Shown here one piece after another: positions 1 to 6,532 of a DNA stretch of 7,141 bases. Source of the DNA: Spirochaetales bacterium (GTDB lineage: Bacteria > Spirochaetota > Spirochaetia > Sphaerochaetales > Sphaerochaetaceae). The first letter of the stretch is position 1, and each line of letters begins with the position of its first letter. Both the position numbers and the translations under genes were made by a program. The DNA is taken from assembly GCA_012800465.1 (NCBI GenBank), contig JAAZJI010000056.1, positions 1-7,141 of the forward strand. Direction: 5' to 3'. Below the pieces are notes generated by a model. The model saw nothing but the letters and a program-made list of their open reading frames with translations, searched no databases and was not told the DNA's origin.

Positions 1-326
1 CCCAGCTCCATCAGCTGGGAGGTGAAGAAGAGACTCCGTCCGAGGTTCGTCGCATCGACGATGTTGATGATGGCGTCGGGAGCTTCCTTCTGGACGAAAT
101 CCCGGGTGATCGACTCCTCGCTGGTGTACGGCGACATCGAATACGCGCCGGGCAGGTCGACGATCGTCATCTTCCTTTTTCCGGGATTCAAGGAAGATTT
201 GACCGATCCTTCCTTCTTCTCCACCGTCACCCCCGGCCAGTTCCCGACATATTCGATCTTGCCGGTGATGGCGTTGAACAGGGTGGTCTTTCCGCTGTTC
301 GGATTTCCCGCCAAAGCGATCTTCAT
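1..326 (-). CDS. feoB: Ferrous iron transporter FeoB, N-terminal GTPase part (3' end beyond the window)
   Basis: FeoB is the inner-membrane Fe(II) transporter whose cytosolic N-terminal G domain controls uptake. Only the first 108 residues are here. Seen directly: the G1 P-loop GNPNSGKT (residues 8-15) almost at the N-terminus, the FeoB signature NWPGVTVEKKEG (29-40) that contains the G2 threonine, the G3 motif DLPG (57-60) followed by AYSMSPYTSEE, and NIVDATNLGRSLFF (88-101) leading into the G domain core. The G4 NxxD motif and all membrane segments would lie left of position 1. The ATG at 326-324 is well placed: AGAAGGAG lies a few bases upstream and the P-loop position is typical. It lies 87 bp downstream of feoA on the same strand, with its own palindromic operator candidate in the gap. 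The identification is secure; whether the full gene is intact cannot be seen. Confidence 0.96.
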   Translation of the reverse strand, partial: MKIALAGNPNSGKTTLFNAITGKIEYVGNWPGVTVEKKEGSVKSSLNPGKRKMTIVDLPGAYSMSPYTSEESITRDFVQKEAPDAIINIVDATNLGRSLFFTSQLMEL

Positions 327-350
327 GATGCTTCTCCTTCTCTCGATATT

Positions 351-370
351 GAGTTAGCTGAAACTAACTC
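351..370. promoter_or_regulatory. Candidate metal-regulator operator upstream of feoB
   Basis: A perfect inverted repeat, GAGTTAG (351-357) and CTAACTC (364-370), is separated by six bases. It sits in the feoA-feoB gap, 25 bp before the feoB start. It shares AxTTAG-N6-CTAACT with the palindrome ahead of feoA. On the minus strand it directly follows an AT-rich TATTCT (378-373) that could be a -10; the matching -35 (GTGGAA, 400-395) is weak. It is not a terminator, because no T-run follows the stem on either strand. A DtxR/MntR-type iron repressor is the natural binder by family knowledge; this is inference. Confidence 0.6.
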
Positions 371-413
371 TAAGAATAAAAAAATATGCCTTTCTTCCAC
401 GATCGTTGATGGG

Positions 414-665
414 CTATACCACCCTCTCCATGACGCCTTTCCGATCGGGCTCCACCAGACGGATCGCCCGGGCGAGATCGTCGTCGATGCTGTAGCGCGA
501 ATTCTTGATGTCGACCACATACATCGAGGGCAATCGGGAGATGAGAACAACCCGCTCGCCGGGATAACAGCCCAAGGTGAACAGGAAATCCTTCATGTCG
601 TCTTCCCTGGCTACGACGTCGGTGATCATATATTCGGTATGGAGCTCGCAGTTGGAGATGTTCAT
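414..665 (-). CDS. feoA: FeoA-domain ferrous iron transport accessory protein
   Basis: An 83-residue protein with the FeoA SH3-like fold. FeoA is a small cytosolic partner thought to act on the FeoB G domain. The pattern shows as MITDVVAREDDMKDFLFTLG (residues 13-32), the turn LGCYPGERVVLIS (31-43) equivalent to the family's LG-hxPG-xxV, and the closing strands YVVDIKNSRYSIDDDLARAI (49-68). Length is normal for a stand-alone FeoA. I chose the ATG at 665-663 because AGAGGA lies eight bases upstream; the frame stays open further upstream (to 737), but that stretch overlaps the promoter and operator and adds residues unlike FeoA. It is first in a feoA-feoB transcription order. The N-terminal dozen residues (MNISNCELHTEY) are slightly longer than in minimal FeoA proteins and include one cysteine. 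Confidence 0.92.
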   Translation of the reverse strand: MNISNCELHTEYMITDVVAREDDMKDFLFTLGCYPGERVVLISRLPSMYVVDIKNSRYSIDDDLARAIRLVEPDRKGVMERVV

Positions 666-682
666 CGGTCGATCCTCTAGCA

Positions 683-700
683 AATTAGCCATTGCTAACT
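683..700. promoter_or_regulatory. Candidate metal-regulator operator upstream of feoA
   Basis: Imperfect palindrome AATTAG-N6-CTAACT, core TTAG (685-688) and CTAA (695-698). It has the same half-sites and spacing as the palindrome ahead of feoB. It begins 9 bp downstream of the feoA -10 hexamer, so it should cover roughly +2 to +20, a place where a bound repressor would block transcription. Assignment to a DtxR-family iron repressor is inference from the iron-uptake context and the TTAG...CTAA half-sites; no regulator gene is in the window. Confidence 0.6.
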
Positions 701-709
701 TGGCTTCAG

Positions 710-737
710 TGTATAGACCCTCCCCGTTCGTTGTCAA
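710..737 (-). promoter_or_regulatory. Sigma70-type promoter of feoA
   Basis: On the minus strand, TTGACA (737-732), a perfect -35 hexamer, is followed after 16 bp by TATACA (715-710) as -10. The start of transcription would fall near 703, about 37 bases before the feoA ATG, with the TTAG-N6-CTAA palindrome immediately downstream. This is the strongest promoter match in the window. Confidence 0.75.
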
Positions 738-813
738 GCGGTTTATCGATATTCATCTATCGGCCTCGCAAGAAAGAGATCCATCGGACACCGCGCCATT
801 TTCAAAAGCTCGT

Positions 814-3800
814 TCACCGGAACCGTTTGACCCGGACCGAGCATCGGATCGATGCCGGTCGATCCCCTTCACGGAACGGCAGCAGGACGGAGCGAATCTC
901 CGTGTCGCAGTATTCCTCGACGAAGAGCTGAAGATGGGCGGCCTCCTCGGAGAGCGCGCTCTTTTCGCTCAGGTGGCGCACGATCGCCGAGCTGACGAGC
1001 ATGATGAACTTTTTCCGGGCCCGGGTCAGCGTCACGTTGAACCGCCGATGATCCAGGATGAACTCCTCTTCGCTTCGCACGAAATCCTTGTCGGAGACGA
1101 CGTAGCTGCTGATGATGCAATCCCGTTCCCGCCCTTGGAAGCGCTCGACGGTATCGACGACCGGTTCGGGCTTTCGGGGAAACAGGGCCTCGTCGAACAG
1201 GGTGTTCCTGATCGCCGCCATCTGGGCCCGGTGCGGGGTGACGATCCCCAATTGATCCTCCCAGAACCGCTTGAGGTCCACCGGATCATCCTGCACTTCA
1301 AGCTGCCGCTTGTACAAAACGGTCAACGCGGCGACGACCTCGGCTTCAAAGGCGTTTGACAGCGTATACCCCGGATGGTCGTAGGTGATGACGACCACCG
1401 GGTCGTCCGGATCCAGCAGCTTCAGGTATTCGTCGCTCCAAGGCAGATTCTTCGGCCAATCTGCGGGTTTCTCCCTGATGGGCTGCTTGAACTTCAGCCT
1501 CCTCTTCGGATCATGGGCATCGAACTTTTCTTCGTAGAACCGACTACTCGGCCACGCCGAGATCTCCCTGTTCGTCCGATAGTTCATCTCCAACAGGAAA
1601 GGATCGATCCCGTGGGTATCCTTCATGTACGTGTAGATGCAATCGAAGAGGCCCCGTTTCGTGTCTTCGACTCGATACCCCCGGATCGGCCCGAGCTGAT
1701 GGTCGTCCCCGGCCAACGCGAGATGGCCGTCTTCCTTCAGGTGGAGGAAGTACGCGGCCGCCGCCGCCACGGGTATCTGCGAGGCCTCGTCCAGAACCAG
1801 AAGATCGAAGGCTCCCCCGTCGCCGACCGCCAGTTTACCGATCTGCTGCCAGGTGCTTCCGACGATCACCACCCTGTTTGCCGGATCTTCCAATCGACCG
1901 GCGACCTGTGAAACATCAGTGATGTCCGTGATAAGCGGATTGACGGACTCTTTTGCTGCAGGGCTTCGTAAACGAAGGATGTCGATTGGTTCATCGGGAT
2001 GTATTTCCATTCGGGCACGCCGCAACTCCACAAGAGCATCAAGGAGCGTCTCTATCGCGGTGTAGGTCACCGCGCCTATGCAGACGTGAAGAGGCTTCTC
2101 AGCCTTCCTGAAGGATTCGACCCAACCGAAGATCGTGCCGGCGAGAACCGTCGTCTTTCCGGTCCCCGGCGGCCCCCACAGCATCGAGATGCGTTGCTCG
2201 AACGTCCGAAGGAAGAATTCCTTCTGATTCTCGTTGAACGAATGTGTCAGATAGGAATCAACGTGCTTATACACCGATTCCGGTTCGGCCGGTTTCACAG
2301 GTGATTCCAGCATCTTCGGTTCGAGCAGGAACCTGTAGGCCGTACTCGAGGGATCCGACTCGATCGTCCGGAGGATGTCTTCCATCCTGTCGCCGGTGAA
2401 ATCGATGAAGATCGGATCGATCACGAGCGGCTTGTAGAATGTGATGATCCCTTCCCGCAGGACGAGGTCGAGGATCTCCGCTTTTGGGAACCTGACGATC
2501 ACATGGGGAATTCCATCCTTGTTGCCCAATCGGATCAGTTCCACCTGGAGAAACTTGCCGAGATTCGCGTTTTCATACCCTTTGAGGCTCTTATCATACC
2601 CGCTGAGCAACGCGGCCCCCGCCTCGAAGTCAAGGCCAAAATGCCGATACCATGGAGCGTCCAGGTCCAAGCGGCCCTCTTCGTTCGTCAGCACAAGGGT
2701 GAACTCGCCCTCCTTGATCCTCGATTCCGTGCTGTCAGGGGAACAGTCGAATACATGGAATTCGCCGGTATCGATCTCGGGATGGTCTTCCCGATAGTCT
2801 TTGAGCACTGACGCGGCATCGGCGGGCGTTTGTATCCGCAATCCGCGGATCGAATGGAAGCGCGTCTCGCGCTCATCGACCCCCATCGACCGGATCCTCC
2901 TGTTTTCCGCCGCTTGGGCGGCGATGTTCAACCGTTCGAACTTCAGAAGTTCGCCCAGTGGAGATGTGGTCTCCATGTGCTTCACATCCCTTCGCTCGAT
3001 CTCCCTTCCGGCTCTCAGCTGCTCCTGATGTGCCTTCTGCATTGCATAGACGAGATACCGTAGCGCATTCAGCTGTTCTGTGAACGCCCCCTCGATCCTG
3101 TCAAGCAACTCCTCCTTCGTTCTCCGTTCTTGAACGAAACCCATCCGGGAAGCGACCATGGCATAGCGCTTCGGATCCCACAGCTCGATCGCCCACTCAA
3201 AGGGGATTTCTTCGGAATATGGCTTTGCAAACCCCATTCCCATACCGAATGTCAGGTCATGGTTCACTCGTGCATAGCAGTTTGCGCTCTCATAGAGGGA
3301 GTATGAGACGTCAAGGGGCAGCCCGACCAGCGATTCCAGCTCCTTGGCGACGACGGTGACGGGTTGATACTCAAGCACGTGGGGCTCATCCAATATCCCC
3401 TCGGGAGGAAACAGGAGATTCAACGGATTGGCTTTCTTATCCAGGGCGGAGTCGTCGTAATACCTCCGCACGACCCGTCTGAGATGGGCCAGGGTCTTGT
3501 CATCCCAGACATAGAACCGGATCTCCCCCACACCATTCGTTTGCTTCACCCAGCGGGCAAGCGTCGTAGCAAACAGGAGATAGGCGCTACGTTCGGACGC
3601 AAGGCTCATTCCTTCGGAGGATTCGACGAGATAGACCGACGGTTCCCAGGAGTCCATCGAACATCCGAAGCCGATGGATATGCCCGTCGACGGGTCGCAT
3701 CCGGTCGTGAGACAGATCCGCAGGTCATCCCGGGCGGGCATCGAGACGGTGCGCCCTTGGGCTACCGGAACCGGAGCATCGGAAGCGAACGCCTTGATGC

Positions 3801-4842
3801 GGGCTCGGATCCGTTTTTCATCGATCTGAAGCCGGTAGTCCGATCGGAAGATCTCCGAAAGAGCCGAATCGTCCCTCTTTTCCAGTTCAGACAACCGGGA
3901 AACCCGTTTGATCCCGTTGTTTCGAAGCACATCCGCCTGGCTCCTGCTCAAGAAGGGTATTCGCGAAAGGTCATCCGTTTTCCGGGCTTCGCCCAGGCAG
4001 ATGGGAAAGAAATCGCATCCGAGGCACCTTGTGCCCAGATGCCATCGGGAGTTCTCGAACCCGGCCTTCAGGACCGAAGGAAGCCTGCAGGTGAGCAGAT
4101 CGAGCACGTGGCGCGAATAGGTTTCCGTCCGAACCGGCACGAGGGTCTCGGTCAACGCCTCACCTATCGGATCCGCCGCTGATTGATAGTTCTTTATGAG
4201 CGATGCGAACCGGTCGGGCTCATGGCTTCCCGGCCAGATGTATCCATGTTCCGATACCGAATATCGACCTGCAAGATCGTTTGCCTCCAGGACCCGCCGC
4301 AAGGCGAGAGCCTGAAGGGAAAGCTCCATCCGGTGAGCCAATGAAGGATTTTCCGCCAACCGGATATCGATGATGCTCACCGAATAGGTGCCTTTTTCCA
4401 GCGGTCGGATCCACAGCACGTCGAAGACGATCGACTCCGGTTCCAGCTGATACGCTTCATACGTATCGGCCAGTCCTTCGACCAGATCGACGGGGGCAAT
4501 GACTGCTGGTTTGATGATGAACCGCGGGGGCTCTTTTCGGCGAAGGCGATTGAGCAGATTCGCCAAATTTACGCATTGAGCGATCCCTACCAGCTCGTCC
4601 ACCTCGTATTCCCGCAGATAATCGATCTCATCCGGACTCGAAGCGTCGATCAAGGCCCGGTAACAGGATTGGTTCCACCTGCGCTCGGCGACCCCGATCA
4701 GCGTGCGGCCGAAGATCCGTTGCAGGACGGAGAGATTCAATTCGGATCGCTCCGCTCCCTCCTCCGTCACATGGAAGGACAGGAACCTGTCGCAATCGAA
4801 CCGGTATGTTTGAACAAGGGTGGATGATCGAAGCTGTTCCAA
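814..4842 (-). CDS. RecB/Cas4-like nuclease fused to SF1 (Upf1/Dna2-like) helicase
   Basis: A 1342-residue, probably cytosolic, DNA-processing enzyme resembling bacterial TM0106-type nuclease-helicase fusions and eukaryotic Dna2. The N-terminal nuclease region (about 1-290) has C17 in a YRFDCDRF context, D141, the strand IIDIRLA (157-163), Q177, then C273, C276 and C282 in TRCLGCDFFPIC. The four cysteines match the Fe-S layout of Cas4, AddB and Dna2. Where the PD-(D/E)xK fold expects lysine there is R161. A short helical linker follows (about 290-345). Residues 370-530 look like a degenerate RNase H-like domain, without a clear D-x-E motif. The helicase motifs are complete: Walker A GPPGTGKTT (890-898), DEAS (1018-1021), GDDHQLGP (1045-1052), NYRT (1087-1090), TVERFQGRERD (1231-1241) and RRFNVTLTRARKK (1266-1278). 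The start is TTG at 4842, preceded by only a weak AAAGAGAG. No in-frame ATG would keep C17. The role is likely repair or replication; defence is possible but unsupported by neighbours. Confidence 0.9.
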   Translation of the reverse strand: MEQLRSSTLVQTYRFDCDRFLSFHVTEEGAERSELNLSVLQRIFGRTLIGVAERRWNQSCYRALIDASSPDEIDYLREYEVDELVGIAQCVNLANLLNRLRRKEPPRFIIKPAVIAPVDLVEGLADTYEAYQLEPESIVFDVLWIRPLEKGTYSVSIIDIRLAENPSLAHRMELSLQALALRRVLEANDLAGRYSVSEHGYIWPGSHEPDRFASLIKNYQSAADPIGEALTETLVPVRTETYSRHVLDLLTCRLPSVLKAGFENSRWHLGTRCLGCDFFPICLGEARKTDDLSRIPFLSRSQADVLRNNGIKRVSRLSELEKRDDSALSEIFRSDYRLQIDEKRIRARIKAFASDAPVPVAQGRTVSMPARDDLRICLTTGCDPSTGISIGFGCSMDSWEPSVYLVESSEGMSLASERSAYLLFATTLARWVKQTNGVGEIRFYVWDDKTLAHLRRVVRRYYDDSALDKKANPLNLLFPPEGILDEPHVLEYQPVTVVAKELESLVGLPLDVSYSLYESANCYARVNHDLTFGMGMGFAKPYSEEIPFEWAIELWDPKRYAMVASRMGFVQERRTKEELLDRIEGAFTEQLNALRYLVYAMQKAHQEQLRAGREIERRDVKHMETTSPLGELLKFERLNIAAQAAENRRIRSMGVDERETRFHSIRGLRIQTPADAASVLKDYREDHPEIDTGEFHVFDCSPDSTESRIKEGEFTLVLTNEEGRLDLDAPWYRHFGLDFEAGAALLSGYDKSLKGYENANLGKFLQVELIRLGNKDGIPHVIVRFPKAEILDLVLREGIITFYKPLVIDPIFIDFTGDRMEDILRTIESDPSSTAYRFLLEPKMLESPVKPAEPESVYKHVDSYLTHSFNENQKEFFLRTFEQRISMLWGPPGTGKTTVLAGTIFGWVESFRKAEKPLHVCIGAVTYTAIETLLDALVELRRARMEIHPDEPIDILRLRSPAAKESVNPLITDITDVSQVAGRLEDPANRVVIVGSTWQQIGKLAVGDGGAFDLLVLDEASQIPVAAAAAYFLHLKEDGHLALAGDDHQLGPIRGYRVEDTKRGLFDCIYTYMKDTHGIDPFLLEMNYRTNREISAWPSSRFYEEKFDAHDPKRRLKFKQPIREKPADWPKNLPWSDEYLKLLDPDDPVVVITYDHPGYTLSNAFEAEVVAALTVLYKRQLEVQDDPVDLKRFWEDQLGIVTPHRAQMAAIRNTLFDEALFPRKPEPVVDTVERFQGRERDCIISSYVVSDKDFVRSEEEFILDHRRFNVTLTRARKKFIMLVSSAIVRHLSEKSALSEEAAHLQLFVEEYCDTEIRSVLLPFREGDRPASIRCSVRVKRFR

Positions 4843-4876
4843 GGTACGGCGCTCTCTTTGAAAACTGGTTTGTTCG

Positions 4877-4885
4877 ATTGTACCA
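4877..4885 (-). promoter_or_regulatory. Extended -10 promoter of the nuclease-helicase gene
   Basis: On the minus strand, TGGTACAAT (4885-4877) is an extended -10 (TGn followed by TACAAT). The -35 region at 17-bp spacing is poor (TATCGT), as is common with extended -10 promoters. Transcription would start near 4870, leaving a leader of roughly 28 bases before the TTG start. Confidence 0.5.
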
Positions 4886-5009
4886 CAGATGCATCGTCAA
4901 CGATACCATGAACAAATGTTCCGACCACCCGATACAAGCGGCGTCCTTTGGTTTGATAAATCCCTTGATGGAACTGCCCGGGTGGAGCACAATGACCTTG
5001 GGAGGCTCC

Positions 5010-5411
5010 ATGGAATGGATCATAAGGCCGATCGATGACCGGACGAAGTTCGAGTGCCCGGTCTGCGGACAGCCGCTCTTTCCCGAACTGTCGATCTGCG
5101 GGCATGTTGTATTCTGTTTCGTCGACGCGCCCGGCGATTCGGCGTACTACCATCATGCTACCGATGCGTTCAGTTCATTTCTCTTCCTGGAACTTCTTAC
5201 AGACGAGACGTTGGCCGACAAATGGCTGGACGACCCTTCGGACGAACTGATCCGCCTGGCCAAGGCCGGTTCGCTCGGATATCGCGAGCTACCGGACATC
5301 CCGCCTACGTCCGCATTGCTTGAACGCTATCCCGCCGATCTGACCGTCCATGAGTTCGAAGCGACTTCAAGCATCTATGGCGGGAGGGTGATCATCGGGG
5401 TGGATTCCTGA
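5010..5411 (+). CDS. Small acidic protein with zinc-ribbon-like cysteine motif, function unknown
   Basis: A 133-residue protein that I do not recognise as a named family. Near the N-terminus it carries CPVC (residues 16-19) followed by C30-G-H32 and C36, which looks like a metal-binding zinc ribbon or knuckle. The rest is acidic and rich in aromatic residues, with YYHHATDAFSSFLFLELL (46-63), a DETLADKWLDDPSDELIRLA stretch (65-84) and a C-terminal strand-like GGRVIIGVD. There is no signal peptide or membrane segment. The ATG at 5010 follows GGGAGG at a short spacing; an in-frame ATG at 4992 behind GGTGGAG would add six residues (MTLGGS) and is a real alternative. The gene is divergent from the nuclease-helicase, with about 150 bp between starts. 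The pairing may be coincidence. The Cys motif and codon pattern make it a likely real gene; the function is unassigned. Confidence 0.72.
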   Translation: MEWIIRPIDDRTKFECPVCGQPLFPELSICGHVVFCFVDAPGDSAYYHHATDAFSSFLFLELLTDETLADKWLDDPSDELIRLAKAGSLGYRELPDIPPTSALLERYPADLTVHEFEATSSIYGGRVIIGVDS

Positions 5412-5420
5412 AGACCATGA

Positions 5421-5463
5421 ACAGGATTCTTGCATCGCTCTGCCCGATACGAGAGTATCCTGT
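5421..5463. repeat. Inverted repeat downstream of the zinc-ribbon gene
   Basis: ACAGGAT (5421-5427) pairs with ATCCTGT (5457-5463). An inner GCTCT (5437-5441) can pair with AGAGT (5452-5456), giving a two-part hairpin with a bulge. It starts ten bases after the stop codon of the zinc-ribbon gene. No T-run follows on the plus strand, so it is not a classical intrinsic terminator, though it could protect or help end that mRNA. Confidence 0.3.
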
Positions 5464-5465
5464 GT

Positions 5466-5506
5466 AAAGAAAAGGCGATCGATTCCATCTATCGGAATTG
5501 ATCGCC
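5466..5506 (-). terminator. Intrinsic terminator of the tRNA-Val transcript
   Basis: On the minus strand a 13-bp stem (5506-5494 with 5486-5474, one mismatch) with a seven-base loop is followed directly by TTTTCTTT (5473-5466). The stem begins four bases after the tRNA 3' end, so it ends the tRNA transcript. The tRNA is therefore transcribed as a single-gene unit. Confidence 0.9.
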
Positions 5507-5509
5507 CGA

Positions 5510-5581
5510 TGGGCGCGATTGGATTTGAACCAACGACTTCTACCGTGTGAAGGTAGCACTCTCCCGCTGAGTTACGCGCCC
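5510..5581 (-). tRNA. tRNA-Val (anticodon CAC)
   Basis: This 72-nt sequence folds as a complete cloverleaf. The acceptor stem is GGGCGCG with CGCGCCC and discriminator A. The D arm is ACTC-AGCGGGA-GAGT. The anticodon arm is CTACC-TTCACAC-GGTAG with anticodon CAC in the loop. A five-base variable loop follows, then the T arm GTTGG-TTCAAAT-CCAAT with one G-U pair. It reads GUG valine codons. The 3' CCA is not encoded (ATC follows the acceptor), so a CCA-adding enzyme must complete it. It is flanked by its own promoter and terminator. Confidence 0.96.
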
Positions 5582-5593
5582 AGAAGTGACGGT

Positions 5594-5622
5594 AGTCTAC
5601 GGAAAAAACGGCGGGATGTCCA
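5594..5622 (-). promoter_or_regulatory. Promoter of tRNA-Val
   Basis: On the minus strand TGGACA (5622-5617) and TAGACT (5599-5594) are spaced by exactly 17 bp. Transcription would begin near 5587, about six bases before the mature tRNA 5' end, so the 5' leader is very short. The -35 lies about 20 bp from the divergent lactonase -10. Confidence 0.75.
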
Positions 5623-5642
5623 GTAGCGCCTGAGAATATCCG

Positions 5643-5651
5643 TGCTATGAT
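5643..5651 (+). promoter_or_regulatory. Extended -10 promoter of the lactonase-family gene
   Basis: TGCTATGAT is a strong extended -10 (TGn plus TATGAT, 5646-5651) without a recognisable -35 at 17 bp. The predicted start of transcription, about seven bases on, falls at or next to the ATG at 5658. If this is the promoter used, the mRNA is leaderless. It is back-to-back with the tRNA-Val promoter. Confidence 0.5.
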
Positions 5652-5657
5652 GGGTAC

Positions 5658-6392
5658 ATGGCGATTTTGGCGGTCGGAAGCAGAGTGTCCAAGGACGAGG
5701 TTGGCATCTCCTTCTTTTTCTTCAATGAACTGATCGGAAGCCTGATCGGTCTGGGTGGTGTTTCCGGAATCGACCGGCCGACCTTCCAGCTGTTCGATCG
5801 GAGGGAACGGATACTCTATTCGGTAAGCGAAACGATGAACGGTTCCGTTTCCGCCTATCGGATCGATGACGAGCTGAACGCCGACCTGCTCTTCTCCGTT
5901 CCCTGCGGTGGCGATCTTCCCTGCCATCTGAGCCTCTGCCCCTATGGCGAGCTGATCGGGGTCTCCAACTGCGGCAGCGGGGAGTTCACCCTTCTTTCGA
6001 CCCGGGGGGAACGGAAGTTCACCGAACATTTCGAAGGGGTCGGCCGGAAGGAATCGCGCATCCGATCCAGCCTCTGGTCCCCCGACTGCTCCCGGCTCTA
6101 CGTCGCCGACCTCGGCCTCGACCGCATCGTCCGCTATGCGTATGATGGGGGCGGCAAGGCGGTCATCGACCTGCCTGAAGGAACAGGCCCCGGTCACATG
6201 GCATTCGGAAAAGACGGACTGCTCTACGTCGTCGCCGAGCGTTCCGGTGAAGTCCTGGTCTACCGGGACGGGATCCTCCAGCAACGGATCGGCACGGTGC
6301 CCGCCATGTATGATGGCGAGAATACCGCATGTGTAAATTCCAATAATATTGAAAGAGATATTCCAGCGAAACGTGATAAATATTTCGCATAG
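5658..6392 (+). CDS. 6-phosphogluconolactonase-like beta-propeller protein, 3'-truncated
   Basis: A 244-residue protein of the seven-bladed lactonase family (YbhE/YkgB type), whose members hydrolyse 6-phosphogluconolactone or related lactones and usually have about 330-350 residues. Family landmarks: AVGS near the start, PTFQLFDRRERILYSVSE (41-58), GGDLPCHLSLCPYGE (84-98), SPDCSRLYVADLGLDRI (141-157) and GTGPGHMAFGKDGLLYVVAE (175-194). After GENTA (220-224) the similarity stops and a 20-residue AT-rich tail (CVNSNNIERDI...) ends at 6392. About the last 100 residues (two blades) are missing. The usual PHxH motif reads S133-R-I-R, and GPRH reads GPGH, so signature histidines and an arginine are changed. 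An in-frame TGA at 5631-5633 and no alternative start codon before 5658 fix the start; no clear Shine-Dalgarno site is present. It is probably a disrupted gene; activity is doubtful. Confidence 0.82.
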   Translation: MAILAVGSRVSKDEVGISFFFFNELIGSLIGLGGVSGIDRPTFQLFDRRERILYSVSETMNGSVSAYRIDDELNADLLFSVPCGGDLPCHLSLCPYGELIGVSNCGSGEFTLLSTRGERKFTEHFEGVGRKESRIRSSLWSPDCSRLYVADLGLDRIVRYAYDGGGKAVIDLPEGTGPGHMAFGKDGLLYVVAERSGEVLVYRDGILQQRIGTVPAMYDGENTACVNSNNIERDIPAKRDKYFA

Positions 6393-6450
6393 AACCCTAA
6401 AAAGCTGTTAAAAAGAGAAAAATCAACACTTCCGCTTCAGTAATGAATCA

Positions 6451-6515
6451 GTTGTTGAACAACGTTGTATAGTGAATTAAACGCCTAGAACAACGTTTTA
6501 ATAAAAAGCGTTTAA
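6451..6515. repeat. Nested palindromes and direct repeat
   Basis: GTTGTT-G-AACAAC (6451-6463) overlaps the perfect 10-bp palindrome ACAACGTTGT (6459-6468), so two mutually exclusive hairpins are possible. GAACAACGTT occurs at 6457-6466 and again at 6488-6497, 31 bp apart. The second copy lies in the loop of a longer inverted repeat, TTAAACGC (6477-6484) with GCGTTTAA (6508-6515). Confidence 0.6.
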
Positions 6516-6532
6516 CTTTTCAAACATTCGAC

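Noticed and set aside
747..762. Hairpin CGATA-TTCATC-TATCG as a terminator after the helicase gene
   Set aside because: Only five AT-rich pairs and no T-run on the minus strand; too weak.
577..1359. Long plus-strand frame opposite feoA and the helicase C-terminus
   Set aside because: It lies antisense to two well-supported genes, has no ribosome site or family match, and its Arg/Pro/Asp-rich text is typical of the shadow of a GC-rich gene.
3364..4182. Plus-strand frame of 272 codons inside the helicase gene
   Set aside because: Fully antisense to the nuclease-helicase reading frame, with no domain and no start context; a shadow.
5510..5581. tRNA-Val as the attachment site of the AT-rich element
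   Set aside because: The tRNA 3' end faces left, away from the AT-rich DNA, and no repeat of its 3' sequence was noticed elsewhere in the window.
5367..6284. Minus-strand frame of 305 codons
   Set aside because: It runs straight through the tRNA-Val and the antisense of the lactonase propeller; the propeller motifs support the plus strand.
6325..6345. TGTGTAAATT as an insertion-sequence terminus
   Set aside because: It resembles some IS ends, but no matching inverted end, target duplication or transposase is in the window, so no family can be named.
6457..6515. Integron attC-like pair (GTTGAAC and GTTTAAC)
   Set aside because: The two sites fit the core consensuses only in the wrong order on either strand and have no cassette gene or integrase nearby.
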